Source: GCA-2737725 sp965229355
Lineage (GTDB): Bacteria; Pseudomonadota; Alphaproteobacteria; Rhodospirillales; Rhodospirillaceae
Direction: 5' to 3'
Length of the DNA: 64,000 nucleotides
NCBI GenBank assembly: GCA_965229355.1
Contig: OZ245869.1
Coordinates: 434,001-498,000 of the forward strand
The notes beneath the pieces were generated by a model that was not told the DNA's origin, did no database searches, and saw only the letters and a program-made list of their open reading frames with translations. The position numbers and the translations under genes are program-made. Shown here piece after piece: positions 58,702-64,000 of the stretch (within the stretch, counting starts at the first letter, position 1; each line of letters opens with the position of its first letter).

Positions 58702-59475
58702 AAGACCATGCCAAAATCCAGCGACGACACTAAAGAAGGCAATACGCGGTCTCGCCAGCAGCTTCATGCCATTATGAAGCTGCGGGAAATGATCGTGTCC
58801 GGTGCATTTGCACCTGGCGAGCGCATTTCAGAATTAGGCGCCGTTGAAAAGCTGGGTATATCGCGCACCCCTGTTCGCTTGGCCTTAAGCGAATTGGCCT
58901 TCGAAGGCCTTTTGCGTCCATTAAGTTCTGGTGGCTTTGTCGTCAGAGATTTCTCGATTGCCGATATTTTTGATGCCATTGAACTGCGTGGCGTTCTGGA
59001 AGGAACCGCAGCACGTATGGCAGCCGAGAGATCAGGCAACGCGACCGAAACATCGGCCCTCCGCGATATTTTGGAAGAACTCGAAACCATAGTACGACGC
59101 GAACAGCGCGATGATGATATTTACGCGCGTTATGTGGAATTGAACGAGGCTTTTCATAACGAAATGTTGAAATTGGCAAAGTCACCCTTTTTAGAGCGCA
59201 GCCTCGCGCAAATCGTCGCACTGCCTTTTGCATCACCCAACGCGTTCTTTAAGGTGCAAACGCAACGCAGCCAACCCAACGACATCTTGGTGTTAGCCCA
59301 GTATCAGCACCGTACGATTGTGGAAGCTATTGCGGCGGGTGAAGGTGCGCGCGCCTTTGCACTGGGTCACGAGCATGCTCATTTGGCAGCGTCAAATTTA
59401 CGCGAAGCCTTAAAGCAAGATGCGTTGCTGGATCAGGTTCCCGGCGCACAACTTATTCGTATCCCGCGGGCGTAA
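58690..59475 (+). CDS. GntR family transcriptional regulator, FCD subfamily (VanR-like candidate)
   Basis: A regulator of up to 261 residues. The winged helix includes MKLREMIVSGAFAPGERISE and LGISRTPVRLALSELAFEGL (about residues 29-80), and the FCD domain has IELRGVLEGTAARMAAERSG, ELNEAFHNEMLKLAKSPFLE and AQYQHRTIVEAIAAGEGARA with its metal-type His residues. It follows metF by 67 bases on the same strand and is the most likely repressor of the ATTGCATGCAAT sites before ligM and purU, by analogy with VanR of Caulobacter, which binds a similar palindrome and senses vanillate. The start may be TTG 58690 or ATG 58708. Confidence 0.85.
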   Translation: MSKLKTMPKSSDDTKEGNTRSRQQLHAIMKLREMIVSGAFAPGERISELGAVEKLGISRTPVRLALSELAFEGLLRPLSSGGFVVRDFSIADIFDAIELRGVLEGTAARMAAERSGNATETSALRDILEELETIVRREQRDDDIYARYVELNEAFHNEMLKLAKSPFLERSLAQIVALPFASPNAFFKVQTQRSQPNDILVLAQYQHRTIVEAIAAGEGARAFALGHEHAHLAASNLREALKQDALLDQVPGAQLIRIPRA

Positions 59476-59755
59476 AAAACCAGCAGGCGTAAAAACTTCA
59501 GGTTATCAAAGACGGATAAGGGAAAATGGTGCCCAAGGCCGGAATTGAACCAGCGACACACGGATTTTCAATCCGTTGCTCTACCAACTGAGCTACTTGG
59601 GCTTTCAGGCGATTAGGCCTAGAAGAGGCGCGCTTTATAAACGCCGCGCGCGGCCCTGTCCAGCCACCTTAATTTTTATCTAAATCATTGGCCAGAAATG
59701 GCTTTTTCGCTCTTGGCTCGGCAGGTGCATGGCGCCTGGGGCCGGCGAAAGCACT
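59476..59755. other. intergenic stretch around tRNA-Phe
   Basis: Between the GntR stop and the yacG stop this stretch holds only the leftward tRNA-Phe gene and its flanks. No other ORF, hairpin terminator or repeat that I would defend is visible in it. Confidence 0.5.
59527..59602 (-). tRNA. tRNA-Phe (GAA)
   Basis: Read leftwards, a full cloverleaf of 76 bases: acceptor GCCCAAG pairing with CTTGGGC, D-arm AGCTCAGTTGGTAGAGC, anticodon stem-loop ACGGA-TTGAAAA-TCCGT with anticodon GAA, T-arm GCTGGTTCAATTCCGGC, and encoded CCA. It stands downstream of yacG, a position seen in other Alphaproteobacteria. Confidence 0.96.
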
Positions 59756-59986
59756 CTATTTTGGCCCCTCGCCGTCGCTGCCATCCGACGGGCCCTCATC
59801 GGTCGCGACCCGATACGCGCCGGTCACCCAGGCCCCCAGGTCCATATCCGCACAGCGTTGAGAACAGAATGGCCGGTGACGGGCTTCCACGGCCGTCCCA
59901 CAGCGCACGCATTTGGGCGCTGAAACGCGCACACCATCTGGGCGTGAAGGCGGGTCTGATAATGGCGGCGGCGGTGTTTTTTCCAT
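59756..59986 (-). CDS. yacG: DNA gyrase inhibitor YacG (zinc-binding)
   Basis: A 76-residue protein with the YacG zinc knuckle: CVRCGTAVEARHRPFCSQRC (residues 26-45), two CxxC/CxxxC pairs followed by ADMDLGAWVTGAYRV. It binds gyrase and curbs its activity in Escherichia coli. It starts at ATG 59986, 31 bases after the RNase E/G stop, and ends the maf-rng-yacG chain. The acidic, Pro- and Gly-rich ends are variable in the family. Confidence 0.9.
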   Translation of the reverse strand: MEKTPPPPLSDPPSRPDGVRVSAPKCVRCGTAVEARHRPFCSQRCADMDLGAWVTGAYRVATDEGPSDGSDGEGPK

Positions 59987-60017
59987 AGGCTATATGTTGT
60001 GCGGTTCGGACGGCGCG

Positions 60018-61109
60018 TCAAGCGCTCACCTCGATCCGCTCAACTCCGTAACTCGTCTGCGGCTCAAGCACGATCTCGCCTTTGGCGGTATCACTCGCCT
60101 CGGAAAAAGCCGCGCGAAGCTTTTCGTTCAAGATGGCCGCAACCTTGGGCGCGACCTTGAGATGAACACGCGCCACGCGGCGCCCAACAAGTTCCTGACA
60201 CGCAACACGTAGCGCTTTGTAAGCAACGGTCTCGGCATTCAGCAACGTTTCAGCCAAAGATGGCCGCACACGTTGGCGCGCAATGTCGATCATGCCCGAC
60301 GGTGTTAAGCCCATCACACGCGTTTCAACCGGGTCATCAGCACATAAATCTTTCAATGTCGTGACAAAACGCTGCTTGCCCTTGGTATGAATCAAATCCA
60401 CCACAATATGGCCCGCCAAATTGCGCAAACGCATTTGTCGGGCGATCACAGCCATGGCTTCGCCATTAGCTTGATCAATGGAACTCGCGCCCGCATCAAT
60501 ATCAATAGCGATCAACGCGGATGTTTGTTCAATCGTCACCCGCCCGCCGCTTCGCAAATTTAGGGTCGTCTGTAATGCGTCATCAATTTGCTCATCGATC
60601 TCAGCAAACGTCATTTCGTTCTCGGCTTCAGCAACGACAGGTGCGCTCGCCCCCAAAAACTGTGTGATAACTTTACGCTGATCAGCAGTATCGATAACAA
60701 TTTCACTGATTGAGGAGTGATATGTTTTCCACCAGTTTAAAACCGGATGAGGCGCCGCACGTAACAGATCAAATTTCTGCGCTGCCTCAGGAACTGCAAG
60801 CGTAGATAATTTCAGCTTATGGCCCTTGTCAGCCCGCGCGGGTGTAGCAACCTCAACGGCAATCACCTGACCTGCGGTGATTTTCTGACCTTTTGTTTCC
60901 AGCAGCCCATGTGGCACAAGCCCAATATCCACAAACACATCGTTGGAGCCCGGCACACGTTCACCGACAACACCGGCGTATATGGCGCCTGTTTGCGCTT
61001 CGGCATCACGCACAAAAATGGCTTCTAATACCGTCTCATCTGCAACAAGGACCGCACGGGTTTCCCCCGGCCCGCGCGTCACAAAAATGCGATCGGGTTT
61101 AGTGCTCAT
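60018..61109 (-). CDS. rng: ribonuclease E/G family protein (short form)
   Basis: A 363-residue RNase E/G: an S1-like N-terminal part (AIYAGVVGERVPGSNDVFVD, IGLVPHGLLE), and the catalytic DNase-I-like domain with SGGRVTIEQTSALIAIDIDA and AGHIVVDLIHTKGKQRFVTT carrying the metal-binding Asp residues. The zinc-link CxxC of full RNase E/G and the C-terminal scaffold are missing, as in the short alphaproteobacterial relatives beside maf. It would process or degrade RNA. It overlaps maf by 4 bases (ATGA). A full-length RNase E is expected elsewhere in the genome. Confidence 0.9.
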   Translation of the reverse strand: MSTKPDRIFVTRGPGETRAVLVADETVLEAIFVRDAEAQTGAIYAGVVGERVPGSNDVFVDIGLVPHGLLETKGQKITAGQVIAVEVATPARADKGHKLKLSTLAVPEAAQKFDLLRAAPHPVLNWWKTYHSSISEIVIDTADQRKVITQFLGASAPVVAEAENEMTFAEIDEQIDDALQTTLNLRSGGRVTIEQTSALIAIDIDAGASSIDQANGEAMAVIARQMRLRNLAGHIVVDLIHTKGKQRFVTTLKDLCADDPVETRVMGLTPSGMIDIARQRVRPSLAETLLNAETVAYKALRVACQELVGRRVARVHLKVAPKVAAILNEKLRAAFSEASDTAKGEIVLEPQTSYGVERIEVSA

Positions 61110-61678
61110 GCGTTTTGAAAAGCAGCAGCGAGAAGATTTTCAGCCGTGTGAACACAAAGCCCAACAATATTGGGGTACGAACCGTTCACCGATGAGATGT
61201 AAGATGCTGCCAGCCCTTGAATGGCATAGCCGCCCGCCTTGCCGCGCCATTCATCAGACTTAATGTACGTCTCAACATCCGCATCGGTCAGGCGCTTGAA
61301 ACGCACCATAGTTTCCACATGCCGCACCCAGGTTTTTGTGGGCGTGATGACAGCAATACCGCCGTGTACGCGGTGACGCCGTCCCGACAATAACGCCAAG
61401 CATTCACGTGCTTCTTGTTCTGTCTCAGCCTTAGGCAGAACACGTCGGCCACAGGCCACCACCGTATCGGCCGCCAAAACAACCGCATTAGGGTTTTTAG
61501 CTGCAACCACTTGCGCCTTTGCCAATGCCAATCGATCCGCCAACTGGCGCGGTAGCTCATCCTTCAACGGCGTTTCGTCCAAATCCGCATGCACAATAGC
61601 ATCAGGCTTACGGCCAATTTGCGTGAGCAACGTGAGACGGCGCGGAGACGATGACGCGAGGATGAATTGCAAAGCCAC
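61106..61678 (-). CDS. maf: Maf-like nucleoside triphosphate pyrophosphatase
   Basis: A 190-residue house-cleaning enzyme: FILASSSPRRLTLLTQIG (the P-loop-like SSxRR motif, residues 5-22), VVLAADTVVACGRRVLPKAE with the catalytic Asp, and SDEWRGKAGGYAIQGLAASY. It hydrolyses non-canonical or excess NTPs to the monophosphate. The start is GTG at 61678, sharing a base with the stop of the phosphatase gene; it overlaps the RNase gene by 4 bases. Confidence 0.93.
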   Translation of the reverse strand: MALQFILASSSPRRLTLLTQIGRKPDAIVHADLDETPLKDELPRQLADRLALAKAQVVAAKNPNAVVLAADTVVACGRRVLPKAETEQEARECLALLSGRRHRVHGGIAVITPTKTWVRHVETMVRFKRLTDADVETYIKSDEWRGKAGGYAIQGLAASYISSVNGSYPNIVGLCVHTAENLLAAAFQNA

Positions 61679-62124
61679 TAGAACCTCGGATCATCAGGGA
61701 AAGGAAAGAGATCAAGAATTTTCTGTCGCAGTTGATCGCGCACTTGTCGATAAGCTGTCAATTTTGTTTCACGCGATCCTTCGACTAACGACGGATCGAA
61801 CGTATTCCAGAACTTTACTTCGCAGTGCATGTAGCGCGTAAGATCGACGGCTTTGTGCTGGGCGTGCGGTGAAAGCGATATCACCATATCAAACGAGTCA
61901 TCCGTCAAATTATCAAATGTCTTTGGGTTGTGGTGCGACATATCGACGCCAACCTCTGCCATCACTTCCACCATAAATGGGTCAAGCTTGCCCATATGAA
62001 TGCCAGCAGAATCTACAAACACGCGCTTGCCATGATACCGCTTCATCAACCCCTCAGCCATGGGCGAGCGAATTTCATTCATGGTGCAGCAAAACAGCAA
62101 AGCAGACGGCAGAATATTGACCAT
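61678..62124 (-). CDS. low-molecular-weight protein tyrosine phosphatase family protein
   Basis: A 148-residue protein with the LMW-PTP/arsenate reductase P-loop FCCTMNEIRSPMAEGL (Cys-x5-Arg-Ser, residues 13-20) and a late acidic segment (DPSLVEGS) in place of the usual general-acid DP loop. It removes phosphate from tyrosine or, less likely, reduces arsenate. It lies between UPF0262 (9-base gap) and maf. The same neighbours occur in many Alphaproteobacteria, so it is part of the core block rather than a resistance gene. Its substrate is unknown. Confidence 0.87.
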   Translation of the reverse strand: MVNILPSALLFCCTMNEIRSPMAEGLMKRYHGKRVFVDSAGIHMGKLDPFMVEVMAEVGVDMSHHNPKTFDNLTDDSFDMVISLSPHAQHKAVDLTRYMHCEVKFWNTFDPSLVEGSRETKLTAYRQVRDQLRQKILDLFPFPDDPRF

Positions 62125-62133
62125 AACGCTGCA

Positions 62134-62655
62134 TTACCCGCGAATATGCAGAACGCAGAGCAACGTAAACAGCCGACGCGCCGTGGTATGGTCTAACTCT
62201 GCATCAATCGATAATCGCTCCAGCAACATCTGCGCACCTTCGTTATGCAGTGCGCGACGGCCCATATCGATGGCCTCAATCTGCGACGGCGATGATGCTT
62301 TGATCGCGTCGTAATAACTTTCGCAAACGATGAAGTAGTCCTTCACCACCATGCGGAAAGGCTTAATCGGGAACACAATCTCTTTAATCGCGCTATCAGC
62401 CGTATCGCGAATATCCAGCAGCAAGCGATCTTCGGCCAGCTTTAGGCGCGCATGATAAGGGCCCTGATGGACGCCCTCGCCCTTCAAGCAAAACGAGTTA
62501 TCTTCCAACAAATCGAAAATCGCGACTTCACGCTCGTGCTCGACTTCAGGACGACGGCGCACAAACGTCTTTTCGTCCAGCGCAAGTTTAACGATCGAGC
62601 GCTGCCGGCTCTGGGTGGGATTGTCGCCTGCGGTGTCATCGCCAGGCGCGGTCAT
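62134..62655 (-). CDS. UPF0262 family protein
   Basis: A 173-residue conserved protein of unknown function. Typical stretches are SIVKLALDEKTFVRRRPEVE, HEREVAIFDLLEDNSFCLKG, KEIVFPIKPFRMVVKDYFIV and AIDMGRRALHNEGAQMLLER. It starts at ATG 62655, one base shared with the hisD stop (TAATG); the frame stays open to 62772 inside hisD but without family likeness. Its place directly after hisD is highly conserved in Alphaproteobacteria. Confidence 0.9.
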   Translation of the reverse strand: MTAPGDDTAGDNPTQSRQRSIVKLALDEKTFVRRRPEVEHEREVAIFDLLEDNSFCLKGEGVHQGPYHARLKLAEDRLLLDIRDTADSAIKEIVFPIKPFRMVVKDYFIVCESYYDAIKASSPSQIEAIDMGRRALHNEGAQMLLERLSIDAELDHTTARRLFTLLCVLHIRG

Positions 62656-63956
62656 TAGGTCCGCCCGATATTTAATCGAATGGCGACAGATAATGCGTGC
62701 GCATCTAACTCTTCGGCGCGCGCCATCGACAAAGCACTGGGGCCAATGGCGGCCAAACCTTCGGCGGAGCAATCCACAATCGAGGTGCGCTTCAAGAAAT
62801 CAAACACGCCCAAACCAGACGAGAAGCGCGCGGTGCCCGATGTTGGCAGCACGTGGCTGGGGCCAGCAATGTAATCGCCCAACGCTTCAGGCGTGTGACG
62901 GCCCACGAAGATCGCGCCAGCATGCGTGATTGCATTCATCAGTGGCTTGGCATCGGCCACTGCCAATTCCAAGTGTTCAGGTGCAATGCGGTCCACCAAT
63001 GCAGCTGCGTCTTGCAGCTTATTCACCACAATCACACCACCGTGTTTGTTCCAACTCGTGCGAGCAATGTCCGCACGCGGCAATGTGATCAGATGGCTTT
63101 CCACGGCAGCCAAAGCACGGCGCGCGAAATCTTCGCTGTCAGTGATTAACACTGATTGCGATGACGGATCGTGCTCGGCTTGCGACAACAAATCGGCGGC
63201 AATCCAGGCTGGGTCATTTGAATTATCGGCGACTACCAGAATTTCAGACGGCCCGGCCACCATATCGATGCCGACAGTGCCAAAAACTTGCTTCTTGGCT
63301 GAGGCCACGTACGCATTGCCCGGGCCAACAATTTTATCGACCGCTTTGATCGTGGCCGTACCGTAAGCAAGTGCCGCAATCGCCTGCGCACCACCGATAC
63401 GATACACTTCATCAACACCAGCGATATGACATGCGGCGAGCATTAAAGGATTGGTTTTGCCGTCAGGTGTCGGCAATGTGACCACCAAGCGCGGCACGCC
63501 TGCGACCTTGGCAGGGACTGCATTCATCAACACTGATGAAAACAACGCAGCCGTACCACCGGGCACATACAAACCAGCCGATGAGACAGCAGTCCACCGC
63601 CAGCCCAACTTAATACCTTCAGCGCCAGTATAAAGTTCATCTTTTGGAATCTGACGACGGTGATAATCAGCAATGCGTTCAGCAGCTATGTGCAAAGCTT
63701 TCAACGTTTCAGCATCGCACAACTTGGCCGCGGTCTGAATTTCATCCTTCGTGAAGGTCAGCTTATCGGCAGTCAACGCTTGGCGATCCCATTTCGCTGT
63801 GTATTCAAGCACAGCCGCATCGCCGCGCTTTTTCACATCAGCCAGAATGCCTGCAACTGCGCCATCGACATCCGATTTCTCGTCGCGGCTGGCATTCACT
63901 AGCGCTGTAAAATCAGCTTCAAAATTTTTATCGGTTGCGAATAACAGTTTCGCCAT
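62655..63956 (-). CDS. hisD: histidinol dehydrogenase
   Basis: A 433-residue zinc enzyme, full length. Motifs: WTAVSSAGLYVPGGTAALFS, AHIAGVDEVYRIGGAQAIAA-like context (CHIAGVDEVYRIGGAQAIAA), IVGPGNAYVASAKKQVFGTV, GIDMVAGPSEILVVAD, and DLLSQAEHDPSSQSVLITDS with the zinc-binding residues. It oxidises histidinol to histidine in two NAD-dependent steps. It begins 3 bases before the end of a short gap to the upstream gene, which is probably hisG, and leads into UPF0262. Confidence 0.96.
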   Translation of the reverse strand: MAKLLFATDKNFEADFTALVNASRDEKSDVDGAVAGILADVKKRGDAAVLEYTAKWDRQALTADKLTFTKDEIQTAAKLCDAETLKALHIAAERIADYHRRQIPKDELYTGAEGIKLGWRWTAVSSAGLYVPGGTAALFSSVLMNAVPAKVAGVPRLVVTLPTPDGKTNPLMLAACHIAGVDEVYRIGGAQAIAALAYGTATIKAVDKIVGPGNAYVASAKKQVFGTVGIDMVAGPSEILVVADNSNDPAWIAADLLSQAEHDPSSQSVLITDSEDFARRALAAVESHLITLPRADIARTSWNKHGGVIVVNKLQDAAALVDRIAPEHLELAVADAKPLMNAITHAGAIFVGRHTPEALGDYIAGPSHVLPTSGTARFSSGLGVFDFLKRTSIVDCSAEGLAAIGPSALSMARAEELDAHALSVAIRLNIGRT

Positions 63957-63958
63957 AG

Positions 63959-64000
63959 CTAACCCGCCACCGCAGCACGGAACTTTTCAATCCAGCCACT
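63959..64000 (-). CDS. C-terminal end of an upstream gene, probably hisG (partial)
   Basis: Thirteen residues (SGWIEKFRAAVAG) and a stop lie in frame two bases upstream of the hisD ATG. The position before hisD is usually taken by hisG (ATP phosphoribosyltransferase) in Alphaproteobacteria, but 13 residues are too few to recognise the family. Most of the gene lies outside the window. Confidence 0.45.
   Translation of the reverse strand, partial: SGWIEKFRAAVAG

Noticed and set aside
61678..62124. Arsenic resistance gene (arsenate reductase)
   Set aside because: The P-loop fits LMW phosphatases as well, no other ars gene is near, and the position between UPF0262 and maf is that of a core gene.
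1..64000. CRISPR arrays, insertion sequences, prophage or integrase genes
   Set aside because: No regularly spaced repeats, transposase-like frames or phage genes were found on reading through both strands.

Overview
The window looks like chromosomal DNA of a free-living, aromatic-degrading alphaproteobacterium of moderate GC, with Sphingomonas/Caulobacter-like character. The evidence is two TonB-dependent receptors with the plug start typical of that group, a THF-dependent LigM-type O-demethylase, short operators of alphaproteobacterial style, and a housekeeping block (hisD, UPF0262, LMW phosphatase, maf, RNase E/G, yacG, tRNA-Phe) in an order familiar from Alphaproteobacteria. Species cannot be told from the sequence. 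I saw no IS element, phage gene, CRISPR array or rRNA. No gap between genes exceeds 300 bases except 59476-59755, which holds the tRNA.

Region 1 (1-12.7 kb): a catabolic cluster of unknown substrate. It holds three family-5 solute-binding proteins (one only a C-terminal scrap), an amidohydrolase, a nitrilase-like exported protein, an IclR regulator, an FAD dehydrogenase, an exported alpha/beta hydrolase with an odd nucleophile, an LLM flavin monooxygenase, an NmrA-type reductase and a LacI-type regulator. Region 2 (12.9-24.8 kb): a probable LacI regulon. A P450 diverges from two MFS carriers, followed by a TonB receptor, a c-type cytochrome and an OmpA-like protein; opposite them lies a CapA/EamA/PrpD operon. 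Three matching 14-bp operators (around 14.1, 16.8 and 24.8 kb) tie these units together.

Region 3 (24.9-39.8 kb): the protocatechuate and hydroxycinnamate block. pobA-pcaIJ-pcaHG-pcaB-pcaL-pcaK runs rightwards; a MarR regulator, a flavin monooxygenase, a DUF3237 protein and a thiolase run leftwards from the same promoter region; fcs-ech-vdh converge on pcaK. Together they would take p-coumarate or ferulate through 4-hydroxybenzoate or vanillate to protocatechuate and on to beta-ketoadipyl-CoA. The vanillate step (ligM-metF, with divergent purU) sits at 55.4-58.6 kb beside a GntR/FCD regulator and shares a mirrored 24-nt promoter repeat.

Region 4 (39.9-55.4 kb): the most unusual part. Eleven genes read leftwards from 54613 to 39893, mostly with 1- or 4-base overlaps: a secreted CocE/NonD hydrolase, a TonB receptor, a CapA-like protein, TRAP DctQ and DctM, a degenerate 2-hydroxyacyl-CoA dehydratase subunit, a fused double CoA-transferase, a second dehydratase subunit, a lipoprotein TRAP DctP, an exported alpha/beta hydrolase and a further CoA-transferase. 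A divergent GntR/FCD gene and two palindromic operators sit at its head, and a strong terminator at its end. It reads as a complete uptake-and-breakdown system for an unidentified ester or amide of an organic acid, activated by CoA transfer and dehydrated by a radical-type enzyme. Region 5 (58.7-64 kb): a GntR regulator, tRNA-Phe and the housekeeping block.
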